DNA of 21,343 bases from Spirogloea muscicola (GCA_009602725.1 WELB01000440.1:9775-31117); one strand, 5' to 3'; numbered from the stretch's first letter, positions 8,286-17,535 are shown. The notes: a model not told the origin generated them from the sequence alone. Numbers and translations are program-made.

Positions 8286-11200
8286 TCAGAAATCAGCTTG
8301 GCCAGGTGCTCGAGGAAATGGGATAGCATCGCGGATGTTATCAACGCCAGTCGCAAATTGCACCAATCGCTCAAAGCCAAGGCCAAAACCTGCGTGGGGC
8401 ACTGTACACACCGAGCAGATTCTTCAGGTTTTACAAGCTCAAGGTCAAGAAATCTCAGTCCAGCTTGCAATGAGAAATAGTAGAAAGAAGCACCAGCAGG
8501 TTGATGTATCTGCAGGTGGGCGGGGCACATTGTGCTAAGACTCTTAGTCATTGAGAACCTTGAAGATACAGTAAAATTGGTCACAGTTTGCCACGTATCG
8601 ACAGAGATAACTGCTGAGACAAGACAGAAAGAGCAGGGCCCTACCTGACCCAAAGCGCCGGAGGTCGAGGTACCACCAATATGCCTCCTTGTCCAGACCA
8701 TTTTCCACCAGCCGTCGTTCCAAGACATCGAGCCGCTCCTCGCGCTGGCTCCCACCAATCAATTCTCCAACCTGCCCAGTCGTGGGGGGAGTTGTGTGGT
8801 GAGAGCTTGAGTGCGTCAGGTCGTCAATTACGCACCTTGGTGCTGAAAGTTGCTCTGTACTCTGCATTAAGCCTGGTTGTGCATCGATCCATTTCCCTCT
8901 AAGCATTCTGGATCCAGCAAGACTCTTGAGCCTTGATGCCTGTCACATGCCCAGAAATTTAGCAAAGCTTGGGCGGAGTTGCCTGCATGAGATTGTCAAA
9001 GGAGTTCTTACTCTTGGCACAAGTACGTCCATGGCCGCCACAGTCCTTCCGTCGTCGTTTTCCCGCATATAGAATGCCTTGATGTCCTGCCAGAACAGGG
9101 GCAATTTTACGAGGCATCAGGACTGCCAGCCTTGCAATTAGCGCATCCTGGCGCAGCAAGCTTGACCAAGGTCAAAAAAAAGCTGGGTCGCTCAGTCACG
9201 GTTTTATTTCTCAAGTCCAAGCCTCCTTTCACAGCCAAGCACTCAGTACGTAGGTTGCCAAAGTAGCTACAATGGTACGGCCCAAAGATTTATTTAAGCA
9301 AAGGACCTGATGAATTTTTGACCAAACACATCAGCATGTCTGACATGACAGGCCTGACACCCTTGACAAAGACCACTTAGCTGTAAGCCTTAGGCCCAGC
9401 ATACCTTGGGGTAGTCTGTCACGATCACGGGCTGGTTCATGAACGCTTCCTCCGTGAGGTACCGTTCGTGCTCGCTTTGCAAGTCGCAGCCCCACTCTAC
9501 CTGCGGTTTTACCAACAACACCCATACTATAAGGTTACCCGTTATACACCTTCAAGTACCTGCTGTCCGAAAAGTTAAGTGAATAACCGCGACTTGTGAC
9601 CTTATAAAGACGCAGGGACAGCATGTGACACATGCTGTCCATGCACATAGACACAGCACAGACACATATACAGACACATGTTCACAGCATATAGAAATGT
9701 GGACTCCAAAGTCAGCACCTTCACATATACACAGACAGCACCAAGGTTCATGACATTACTATATTAAAAGCCCTGTCACCCAGAAAGAGCAGTCACCTTA
9801 AACTCAAACTTCCGCTTGGCCTTCTTGAGAATCTCAACAGCATCTGTGTATGTTACGTGCATAAAGTCGCTTTCGGCCACTGCCTGAGGGCATACATTGT
9901 GGGCAGCCCAGTGAGTGCATTGAACTGCTGGTTGCTATCAGATTAGTGTCGCCAGAGCGTCATGTGCAGCGCAACTTCTTCTTGACATCTTGACACAAAG
10001 ACTATGTCAATATGCCAAGGAAGTACAATAGGTGTTCTATGGTGCGTGCGCTTTGGCTTGGGCTTGCAACCGCACTCTCAGACGCGAGATGATGCCATTC
10101 TCCACAAACTTGTCAAAGAACTCCATGTCCTCCTTGCAGTGCTCCAGGACATACTGCACCTGCAATCTCAATGCAACATAAATAACAATCTCAATGCAAC
10201 ATGATCAGCAAGAGAGGAGGGTGTCTGCACTCCAGGCTTGTGACAGTCCCCTTCCATAGTCTGCTTGATGCACTCAATTGCAGACAAGGGGGTTTCAGGC
10301 ACCACATTATCATGCTTCAACACCCAAAAGTATGTGAAGCGTACCACATGCTTGAGGTATGCAGTTGCACAAGCCATGTCATCCTGGAGGTCGGCAAATG
10401 CCAGCTCTGGCTCAATCATCTGCAGGTTGCGGCCAGACTGGAGCATGAGCTAGCTTAACACCCGCTCCCCAACAGTGAAGTCTTCAGACCCTCAACGTCA
10501 CGCGACCAACTGGTCATCTCGATGTCCTGATGACTAATAGTCAAACACATGTACATGTAGTAAAGGAAGGTGAGTTGTATCTGATTGGCAAGTCATCTGG
10601 TAGGTCAGAGTCCAGCTTACTCACCAAAAGCTGGATCAGCATGCATCGCTCTAGTAAAGGCTTCCTACAGCAACTCATAACCATCATATGCCCTCAACAT
10701 TTTGGAGATTATCTATCAAAGGACACATTCTGCTGTCAAACAAACATACTCCTTACCCAGAATTCCGCAAGGTGACGTGATGTATTGGAATTCTCTGCTC
10801 GAAATGTTGGGCCAAATGTGTACACCTGCACTTCCAGCTATCAAATGAGTGAAGCCAGACGCCACGTGCATATGAATCCATGTGGAGCAATGACAATAAT
10901 TGAAAGACAAACTGCTGAACAATTGCTTTGTGCAAACTTTGTCTCCAAGAAGGGCACACTGACGTCGTGCAGGGCACAAGCGTAGATCTCGGCGTTCAGC
11001 TGACCAGACACGGTTAAATACGCTGGCTTGCCAAAGAAGTCCTGTGTCCGTTGGCAAGATATCACCAATGTGTCAACAATGCAGGACTCAGTCATTACAG
11101 ATTTGCCGTATATACAAAGAAAGCTTTATGAATTTGGCTCAGAATGACTCCATCTGCAGTTGATAACCACGAATTCCAAGTCTGAATATGGTGCCAGTTC

Positions 11201-13298
11201 TTTGTCAAGTAAGCGAGGTGTTATGAGGTCCAAGAGACATTACTTGCGAGAAGTCAATCGTGCCATCCTCGGCCTTAGGTATCGTGCTGGCATCCTTGGT
11301 TGACTCAGAGATCTGCAAGTTTCTCAGGGAAAAGTAAGATGCAAGCAGACACATAAGCCAGTAACTCTCAATCTGCTCAATGAATAACCAGAGCTAATTG
11401 CAATATGAGCATGCATGACACAATATGTCGCCTGTGAGTGAGGGGCAAGGTGTCAAGTCAGGAATCAGGCACTAACCAGAGTGGTGACACAGAACTGCTC
11501 GCCGGCTCCCTCGCAGTCAGAGGCGGTGATGATGGGCGAAGCTACCCACGCAAATCCGCTGTCATGGAAGAACTGGTGCGTGGCAAAGGCTAGGCTGGCC
11601 CTCACCCTGGAGACCTGCCCGGCTTACAGGTATCAGTAATCTCAATAGGCCAAATGACCAGACCAAGTAATGACTGTTAAAGAATTGACTAATCAATATT
11701 TGCCCTACATCAAGATGTAGGGCAAATGATTGCACCTCAAACGAAGATATTTATTGAGACCCTCGGAGCAACTACTGAGAGTCCAAGCTAGGTGGCGGCT
11801 CACCGCCCCCATGGTGTTGGTGCGCGGCCGCAGGTGGGCAATGGTGCGCAGGAACTCCATAGAGTGCCGCTTCTTCTGCAGCGGATACGTTGCTCCGTCG
11901 CTGGCGCCCACCTGGCCAGCATCTCCCAAGCAAGTTGTCTAGGACACCAGGCAATGTCGATATGAAGTGGTCTTTCCAAACAAGTGTCTATGTCACTGCC
12001 TCCTTTCCAAGAGCAGCTACTGAACATGTGGCGGAAGAAATGTAGGTACAGTACCTAAGCCGTACGCGCTCTGAATGCCACACACCCCAGTCCCTACATC
12101 TGCACCTGAGGCCTTAGGCTGCACCAACTCACCAGCGTGAGCTTGGAGGCTTTGAGCTCCACCTTCTGCTTGGCTCCGGTGCTCTCAACGAGCAGGCCGA
12201 CCACGCCAATGGCTGCACCAGTGGTCACTGCCCCGCTCTCAATCTGCGATACAGTCAGGATACTGCAGATGAGCAAAGGAGGCATGAACCCCTCCTCCGC
12301 CCTATGTAATTCTGGTGTCCCCTTGAGATATGCAAGCTATCCTCTCTGACCATTAAAGAGCCCAAGAACATGACGAAATGAATTCAGGATTCGATGCCTG
12401 AAAAGGAAGGGTGTATTCACAAAGGAGGTGCAACGTGGATTTTGATTGCCTGCTTATCGCACCTCACTGTAACCCTCGGCGTCGACGTTGACTACCACTT
12501 GCAGGCCAGAAAGCGAGGAACCGTCATTCAGCTGCCAGCACAAAACCGCAACGCCAGGTTAACATAATGACTGCACCGCTTGGAGGGCTTGGGGTGGGGG
12601 GAGTTCCTTCCTGATTGAGCGTCTCACTTGTGACTGTGGCCGCAGCATGATAAGCCCTCTCAGTGGAGAATTGATGAGACAGAGAATGAGCTACAAAGTC
12701 CGAGAAGATTGACCTTCATTGATTGAGAAATATTAGCATAGAGGAGCGAGCGGGTTGTACGTCTAGGTCTGATGTTACTTTCTGGTGTGTGCGGACTTGG
12801 CAGATCTGGATACAATGGAACACAGCAGAGCCTGCAGGATTGTGCAAAAGACCTCAATGAAGGTGAAGGCCTTCTGCACCCGCACGGTACGCGCCCAGCC
12901 CCGCAGCGTCAGCTCCTGACCGACGCGCGACAGGCCTTGGTCCTCACCACCCTGCACCAAGTGGCAGCATGGACGAGCTCACATAAGTGAGGGCCCCAAG
13001 TCACGCTTCCCAATAGACGCCTGCCTCAAATATCAAATAGATTCCTATTTCCAGACAGAGACAGAGAGTCGTCACCTGCCAGATCCAGTACATGGTGATC
13101 TCCGCTGTGCATGAAGCTCACCTTGATGTCGGCGACCCGCAGCCGTCGCCGGAACTCGCGCCGAGAGGCCGGCTCGCGCCCTTCTGGTGCATCCGGGCGC
13201 ACTACCGTCTCCTCCACGTTCTCGACTGCCGGCGGAGAGCCCTCAGCAAGCTTGGCGCATGGTGGGGTGGCCACCCCAATTGCCCTGCTTGAGGTCTG
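8286..13298 (-). CDS. SYNO: Asparaginyl-tRNA synthetase, plant organellar type
   Basis: Class II aminoacyl-tRNA synthetase joining asparagine to tRNA-Asn, probably for plastid and mitochondrial translation. Exons in order: 13298-13122, 12951-12853, 12531-12463, 12243-12133, 11911-11804, 11614-11477, 11312-11244, 11041-10964, 10825-10757, 10419-10345, 10159-10076, 9883-9797, 9500-9405, 9086-9012, 8771-8645, 8401-8286. All 15 introns are GT-AG and every join keeps frame over about 525 codons. Exons 2-4 form the OB-fold anticodon-binding domain ([18 protein letters not shown]). Motif 1 region is [21 protein letters not shown], motif 2 [16 protein letters not shown], motif 3 [26 protein letters not shown] and the match to Arabidopsis SYNO point to the organellar rather than cytosolic enzyme. 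The stop follows APGQADF. Upstream of 13,298 the frame meets a stop at an intron-like TTAG, so a targeting-peptide exon must lie further upstream. Confidence 0.95.
9616..9640. repeat. Perfect 11-bp hairpin in synthetase intron 12
   Basis: GGACAGCATGT (9616-9626) and ACATGCTGTCC (9630-9640) are exact complements with a 3-nt loop. It sits among CACA/GACACA-rich sequence (9640-9730) in the intron between exons 12 and 13. Confidence 0.8.
10163..10202. repeat. 17-bp direct duplication at the acceptor of synthetase intron 10
   Basis: CAATCTCAATGCAACAT occurs at 10163-10179 and again at 10186-10202. On the minus strand the second occurrence ends just before the AG acceptor of intron 10 (exon 11 begins at 10159), so the acceptor-proximal sequence has been duplicated within the intron. 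Confidence 0.85.
11698..11727. repeat. Near-perfect 30-bp palindrome in synthetase intron 5
   Basis: ATTTGCCCTACATC (11698-11711) and GATGTAGGGCAAAT (11714-11727) are exact complements separated only by AA. The structure could be a very small fold-back element or a cruciform-prone site. It lies in the middle of the 189-nt intron. Confidence 0.9.
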
Positions 13299-13310
13299 CT
13301 AACATGAAAA

Positions 13311-13362
13311 TAGGGTTGAGGGCTTAGGTTTAGGGTCAAAGGTTAGAGATGTAGGGTTTAGG
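13311..13362. repeat. Degenerate TTTAGGG-type telomere-like repeat / telo-box cluster
   Basis: TTTAGGG occurs exactly at 13329-13335 and TAGGGTTTAGG at 13352-13362, with TAGGGTTGAGGG and GGTTAGAG between. On the synthetase strand this reads as AAACCCTA and CCCTAAA motifs ending about 13 nt upstream of the first recognised exon (13298). In land plants AAACCCTA telo-boxes occur in promoters and leader introns of translation-related genes, which fits the gene; a small interstitial telomere relic is the other reading. Confidence 0.6.
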
Positions 13363-13555
13363 ATTTTTGTATATCGGCCAGGTAGGACGATGTTGAGTAC
13401 CACAGCACGGGAGGTGATTAAGAATAGTGTGTAATGCAGAAGGCTTATTGGTCAGAGTTAAGGGTTCAAGGCTTGACCACGAGGATGGAGATTTATGATC
13501 AAAGGGTTTTGGGGGGCTGCCCAAGAAGTGCCAGGTGCTCACTCACCCAGGTAGT

Positions 13556-13661
13556 CAGCGGCAGCCTGCTGCGACTGCGGGCGCGACAGAGGCCGCTGGC
13601 ACTCACGGAGCGGTTGGCGAGCTCTGTCGCCCGCCAGCGCTGCGCTGCTCCAGCCGCATGC
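13556..13661 (-). other. Possible 5' exon of the synthetase (targeting peptide)
   Basis: On the minus strand a frame through ATELANRSVSASGLCRAR and SRSRLPLTT is rich in Ser, Arg and Ala and nearly free of acids, like an organelle transit peptide, and is followed by GTGAGTGAGC, a good donor. A second frame starts with ATG (MRLEQRSAGG) and ends at another GTGAGTG donor. Neither join to the exon at 13298 can be proved, and the upstream frame has no clear Met. This is the best place seen for the missing N-terminus. Confidence 0.25.
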
Positions 13662-13699
13662 CCTGCTTCCAGAGCCACAAGAGTTGGTTGAGCTGAGGA

Positions 13700-13933
13700 C
13701 TTGAAAGTGAGGAGAGGGGAGTGCTGGGGAGAGGGGGAGGGGTGGCAGGAAAGAGAGCGCTTGCAGGAGCAGGAGAGTGCAGGTGCAGGGGGAGAGCAGG
13801 GAGAGTAAGAAAGAGGAGGAGGTAATGGAATGAAGTCATGGAGTTCATGGGAGCATTGTAGAGGGAACCGGGCGAGAAGGGAGCAACGTGTGCAGAGGGA
13901 GGGAGAGAGGGAGGGAGGGAGAGAGGGAGGGAG
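13700..13933. repeat. Polypurine tract with mirror-like GGGA repeats
   Basis: The plus strand is strongly purine-rich, and from about 13,896 becomes GAGGGAGGGAGA-type repeats that read nearly the same in both directions. Such tracts can form triplex (H-DNA). Long minus-strand open frames over it are low-complexity artefacts. Confidence 0.75.
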
Positions 13934-13967
<34 letters not shown>

Positions 13968-14030
13968 GCCGCCNCGCCGCCGCCGCCGCCGCTGCCTTAA
14001 CCGCCGCCGCCGCCGCCGTCGCGGCCGCCA
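13934..14030. repeat. A33 run, ambiguous base and (CCG)n repeat
   Basis: Thirty-three consecutive A (13934-13966) are followed by GCCGCC repeats with one undetermined base (N) at 13974 and CCGCCG repeats to about 14,030. The join of a homopolymer, an N and a trinucleotide repeat is a likely place for an assembly or base-calling fault. Confidence 0.85.
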
Positions 14031-14223
14031 GCTCCGCAGGGGCCACGCACAGGGCGCTCTTATTCGCGCCCCGGCGGCATTGCCGGGCGCCCTGGCTCGC
14101 CCTCGTGGCGGCCGCAGCGCGAGAAGGGAGCTGGTTGCACAGTTGCAGTCTCGCGCTGCAGCTGTGGAGAGAAACTGCGCTTCTCATGTACGAGAGAAAA
14201 TGACTCGTCCAGTAGTAGGCGAC

Positions 14224-14347
14224 GGGCTGTGATCCGCCAGCCCATGGAAAAGGAACAGGGTTCGAAGGGGCCAAGAAAGAGAGAGAAGGCGCGCGGGGCG
14301 CATGAAATGAAAGGAAGGCCAATTCAAGCCAATGCATTGTTCAGGCA
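14224..14347 (-). mobile_element. Retroelement 3'-end modules: hairpin plus second dispersed repeat
   Basis: On the minus strand the segment TGCCTGAACAATGC...GGCGCGCCTTC-like (14285-14347 on plus) is followed by GGCCCCTTCGAACC and a GGGCTGG...CAGCCC hairpin (14224-14243). The first part recurs at 16,034-16,070, 16,085-16,147 (-) and 18,959-19,022 (+), and the TTCGAACC-plus-hairpin part recurs at 15,362-15,412 and 17,962-18,010. It is a modular non-coding tail of the family. Confidence 0.55.
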
Positions 14348-14351
14348 AGAG

Positions 14352-14940
14352 AGAAGAAGGTGCTCGCCCATTGAGAAGAGGGGCTGGCAAAGCCAACCCA
14401 AAAAGAATGGACAATGTTCAAAGCCAAAGAAAGAGGTGCTGAAAAAGGACTACACTACAAAGTGCAAGATGGTGCAGAGGGAGATGCAGATGGCTGCTCA
14501 GTATCCACGTGTGAGCAACAGCAGATCAGAGTAACTCGGAGCAGGAGAAACGGCGCTTTGCCGAGACCCGGAAGAGGCGCTGCAGCGCGACCGCCAGCCT
14601 CATCCGAAAGACCTGCGAGAGGGAGCCGGCAGCATTGAAGCCTGGCGAACCCTGCCGCCGCTCGATGGCCTCCCGGGCAAGCCGCTGGAGGAGATCCAAC
14701 CAGCCACTGCCAAAGGCCCCGTGTACGTCAATGGCCAGTGCCGCGAAGGCATCGCCTGGAGTGTGGTCAGAGTACTTGCGCTCCTTACTCCGAGCCGCCA
14801 GAGCGACCGCGTGCCCGACGAGCGTCGCGGACTTCGCGGGGTTGGCCGAATCAACGCAATCGGCAGTTACCACATCAGCGATGATGCGCGGACCTCCTCC
14901 GGGCGGGATGGCAACGAGGTCCGCGCGGCGGGTGTGAAGC
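14352..14940 (-). mobile_element. 5'-truncated LINE-like copy, C-terminal domain and 3' UTR
   Basis: Reading leftward from about 14,938: TRRADLVAIPPGGGPRIIAD, DVVTAD, then AARSKERKYSDH, LAIDVHGAFGSGW, FNAAGSLSQVFRMRLAVALQ, and after a frameshift near 14,575 SYSDLLLLTRGY-stop (14498-14500). The 3' UTR follows and ends with a conserved hairpin (14,362-14,416). The RRxD...DVVxxD block resembles a PD-(D/E)XK nuclease core, as in restriction-like-endonuclease LINEs; that assignment is inference. It is 5'-truncated where the next copy begins in opposite orientation. Confidence 0.7.
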
Positions 14941-15198
14941 TGTCCACGCGCGGGCTGGCCGTGCTATGGCAGCTGCTTCCGGGTCTCGGCAAAGTGCCGC
15001 TTCTCCTGCTCCGAGTTACTCTGATCTGCTGTTGCTCACACGTGGATACTGAGCAGCCATCTGCATCTCCCTCTGCACCATATTGCACTTTGTAGTGTAG
15101 TCCTTTTTCAGCACCTCTTTCTTTGGCTTTGAACATTGTCCATTCTTTTTGGGTTGGCTTTGCCAGCCCCTCTTCTCAATGGGCGAGCACCTTCTTCT
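14941..15198 (+). mobile_element. 5'-truncated LINE-like copy, 3' end only
   Basis: Starts within RAGRAMAAASGSRQSAASP and continues SYSDLLLLTRGY-stop (stop 15050-15052), then a 3' UTR ending in GGGTTGGC-TTT-GCCAGCCC and CTCAATGGGCGAGC plus CTTCTTCT. The last coding codons are intact. It lies head-to-head with the preceding minus-strand copy. Confidence 0.75.
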
Positions 15199-15336
15199 GT
15201 CCATCGGCGCCCCGCAGGATGGGCATTATCGTGGAGTTCTCCACTGCGCACAAGAAAGCGCAGAAGCACACAACGACCTAAGCGGCCGCTGGATGCTCTA
15301 TATCGCCTGTAGGCATGTCAGGCATTGGCTTAAGAA

Positions 15337-15440
15337 GAAGTGGCTCTCCCAATGCGGGCTAGGGCTGTGATAAGCCAGCCCGAAACATCTGACAAGGTTC
15401 GAATGGGCCAAAGTCGGAAGGGGCCAATAGAGAATGAGCT
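15337..15440 (-). mobile_element. Retroelement 3'-end module (hairpin, TTCGAACC type)
   Basis: On the minus strand: GGGCGAGCTCATTC, GGCCCCTTCC, CATTCGAACCTTGTCAG, then hairpin GGGCTGGCTTATCACAGCCC (15362-15381) and a terminal ATTGGGAGAGCCACTTCTTC. No coding sequence remains. The terminus parallels the CAATGGGCGAGCACTTTCTT end of other copies. Confidence 0.55.
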
Positions 15441-15485
15441 CGCCCATAGAAGAGAAGAGATCGTGTATTAGAAAGAAATGTAGGC

Positions 15486-15715
15486 CAAATGGCCAGGTAG
15501 AAAGGCAAGCACATCTAAAATTCTACATAAGCTACAGCAGATTCTGAGTTCAATAACCACGGGTCAAAACAGAGGGGCTGCAGACTGGACAGAATCCAAA
15601 GAGCTACAGGAGAATCACCAAGTAACCTCTGCTAAGCAGCCTTCTGCTTAGTGAGGAGCCGCAAATCCATAAGACTAGCTGCCGGAAAACAGTTGGCTTT
15701 GCCATCGAAGTGCTT
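15486..15715 (-). mobile_element. Two nested retroelement 3' ends
   Basis: The inner one has SVLTRGY-stop (15550-15552) and a type B 3' UTR to 15,486. Upstream of it another copy reads SLMDLRLLTK and then, after an internal change, CTTAGCAGAGGTTACT with its TGA lost (ACTTGG where other copies have ACTGAG), followed by the type A 3' UTR start and a break into the inner copy at about 15,590. This looks like one copy inserted in or recombined with another. Confidence 0.55.
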
Positions 15716-15794
15716 CTAATCTAAGGTAGTGGCTGGGGAAAAGAAAGAAAGGAAAGAGCGAAAAGAGAAGTGGCACTCCCAATGAACGCGCAAT

Positions 15795-16020
15795 GCTCGC
15801 CCATAAAGAAGAGGGCTGCAAAGCCAGCCCAAAAAGAAAAAAATGTCCAAAGCCAAAGAAAGAGGTGCCGAAAAAAGAAGATGAGCTCGCCCATAGAAGA
15901 AAAGGGCTACACTACCAAACACGACAACGCACTAGGGAAGCTCAGTACCCTCGGGTGAGCAACATCAGGTCGGAGTAGCTCGTAGCAGGAAGGAGGCACT
16001 CGGAACGGTCCAACGGTTCC
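15795..16020 (-). mobile_element. 5'-truncated LINE-like copy, 3' end only
   Basis: Minus strand reads LPATSYSDLMLLTRGY-stop (15942-15944), then a 3' UTR with two hairpin modules; the terminal one (15,795-15,850) is GGGCTGGCTTTGCAGCCC plus ATGGGCGAGC. The C-terminal residues match the other copies exactly in pattern (SYSDLxLLTRGY). Confidence 0.65.
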
Positions 16021-16033
16021 AGGAAGAGAGAGA

Positions 16034-16147
16034 GAAGGCGCGCGGGGCGCATGAAATGAAATGGAGGCCAAAGAGAGAGAGAGAAAAGGCGCGCGGTGCG
16101 CATGAAATTGAAGCGAGGCCAATTCAAGCCAATACATTGTTCAGGCA
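16034..16147 (-). repeat. Tandem pair of second dispersed repeat
   Basis: GGCGCGCGGGGCGCATGAAA recurs 51 bp apart (16,034-16,070 and 16,085-16,147); the second unit adds GGCCAATTCAAGCCAAT and ATTGTTCAGGCA. Further copies are at 14,285-14,347 (-) and 18,959-19,022 (+). All lie beside retroelement fragments; the module encodes no recognisable protein. Confidence 0.65.
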
Positions 16148-16205
16148 GAAAACGCAGAAAGTTCAAAGACTGCAGCGCAAAGACTATGGCTACATGAAAT
16201 GACGC

Positions 16206-16735
16206 CCTATACTACCATGTGCCACCAAGGCTGGGTATGCGGTCGCCTGCGCTGCTCGGGCCAAAGAGCTGAAGTACGCAGATCATCCGCGGGAAGACGA
16301 GTTCTTCCCGTTGGCCATTGATATCCATGGGGCGCTGGGCGCTCGGTGGCTCGAGCTGCTCACCCAGCTCGCCCGCCACACCATCACCCGTCGCTTCCAT
16401 GGGGAGCCGGTCGACTTTCCTGCAGTCGGGTCGCTGGCGCAAGTGTATCGAATGCGCCTGGCCGTCTCGCTGCAGAGGTCTATGGCCCGGGCGTTGCGCC
16501 TTCGTGCCGGTAGAGCCCTCGCTGCTGCCTCTGGCTCTGGCCAGGGGACCCATTGCAACGGGCCTAGCATCTCCGACCTGCGGCTGCTTAGCAGAGGTTA
16601 CTGAGTGATTCTCCTGTTGCTCTTTGGATTTTGTCCATTCCCCTGGCCCCCTTCTCGTACTCTGTTCATTCTTTTCTGGGCTGGCTTTTCCAGCCCCTAT
16701 TCTCAATGGGCGAGCGCTTTCTTCCTTCTTCTTAT
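16206..16735 (+). mobile_element. 5'-truncated LINE-like copy with open C-terminal domain
   Basis: One frame stays open from about 16,207 to the stop at 16602-16604: AARAKELKYADH, FFPLAIDIHGALGARWLELL, HGEPVDFPAVGSLAQVYRM, AVSLQRSMARAL, SISDLRLLSRGY-stop. The type A 3' UTR follows (GTGATTC, CCTGGCCCCCTTCTCGTAC, TGTTCATTC) with the terminal hairpin (16,664-16,715) and a TTC-rich tail. This is the best preserved C-terminal block in the window. Inferred role: the part of a retrotransposon polyprotein beyond reverse transcriptase. Confidence 0.75.
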
Positions 16736-16796
16736 ACTAAAAGGGCCGGAGGTGCCACAGAGCGGGAGGAGCAGTGCTGAGAGGAAGAGAAGAAAG

Positions 16797-16960
16797 TTGC
16801 TCGCCCATTGAGAATAGGGGCTGGAGAAGCCAGCCTAAAAAAGAATGAATAGAGTACGAGAAAGAAAGTGCTCGCCCATTGAGAATAGGGGCTGGAAAAA
16901 CCAGCCCGAAAAAGAATGAACAGAGAACGAGAAGGGGGCCAGGGGAAGCGCGAAGAGAGG
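16797..16960 (-). mobile_element. Retroelement 3' UTR with tandem hairpin units
   Basis: Two minus-strand units start at 16,799 and 16,870, a 71-bp period. Each has TTCATTCTTTTT, GGGCTGG (or AGGCTGG), loop, CCAGCCC, CTATTCTCAATGGGCGAGC. The type A 3' UTR (CCTGGCCCCCTTCTCG) lies just upstream, then homology ends near 16,960, so no coding part remains. Confidence 0.7.
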
Positions 16961-17040
16961 GGGCGAGGTGAGGTGGAGGCAGCGCCGTGTCCGGAACGAC
17001 CCGGGCACGACCGCGGAGTGCACGTAAGCTGCGTACCGAG

Positions 17041-17535
17041 CCCCGCGCTGGGCGCTCGGTGGCTCGAGCTGCTCACGCAGCTCGCCCGCCGCACCATCGC
17101 CTGTCGCTTCCATGGGGAGCCGGTAGACTTTCCTGCAGCCGGGTCGCTGGCGCAAGTATGCGCCTGGCCGTCTCGCTGCGGAGGTCTATGGCCCGGGCGT
17201 TGCACCTTCGTGCCGGCAGAGCCCTCGCTGCTGCCTCTGGCTCTGGCCAGGGGACCCATTTCAACGAGCCTAGCATCTCCGACCTGCGGCTGCTTAGCAG
17301 GGGTTACTGAGTGATTCGTAGCTGCTTTGTTTCTTCGTGTGCTTGTTTTTCTTAGCTTCCCCTGGCCCCCTTTTGGCACCTGTTGTAGCTCTTTGGAATT
17401 TGTCCATTCTTTTTTGGCTGGCTTCTGCCAGCCCCTCTCTTTCATGGGCGAGCTCATTCTTCTTCTTGTGCTCTGTTCATTCTTTTTTGGGCTGGCTTTT
17501 CCAGCCCCTATCCTCAATGGGCGAGCACTTTCTCC
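17041..17535 (+). mobile_element. 5'-truncated LINE-like copy with 8-nt deletion
   Basis: Nearly the same as 16,330-16,715: ALGARWLELLTQLARR, FPAAGSLAQV, then a deletion of about 8 nt at 17,155 (CAAGTATGCGCC where the other copy has CAAGTGTATCGAATGCGCC) shifts the frame, and SISDLRLLSRGY-stop ends at 17308-17310. The 3' UTR carries two hairpin modules (17,401-17,453 and 17,471-17,526) where the sister copy has one. Confidence 0.75.

Larger units (their letters stand above)
14352..15198. repeat. 223-bp inverted repeat with 401-bp spacer
   Basis: Left arm 14352-14574 and right arm 14976-15198 have the same length and differ at only about three positions by eye. Each arm is the last coding stretch plus the whole 3' UTR of a retroelement copy, in opposite orientation. 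A transcript crossing both would fold into a long double-stranded hairpin. Confidence 0.85.

Noticed and set aside
8243-8758. 171-codon minus-strand open frame as a separate gene
   Set aside because: It reads through intron 15 of the synthetase in a frame other than that of the true exons at 8645-8771 and 8286-8401.
10547-10558. 12-bp palindrome ACATGTACATGT
   Set aside because: Short, low complexity and expected by chance at this scale.
13603-14337. 244-codon minus-strand open frame
   Set aside because: It runs through the A33 run, the N and the polypurine tract, giving poly-Phe and Ser/Leu/Pro low complexity; only its last part may overlap a synthetase 5' exon.
15400-15412. GGTTCGAATGG as a tRNA B box / tRNA gene
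   Set aside because: No cloverleaf, anticodon stem or A box can be built around it. The motif is part of the dispersed 3'-end module and recurs at 14,268 and, degraded, near 18,000.
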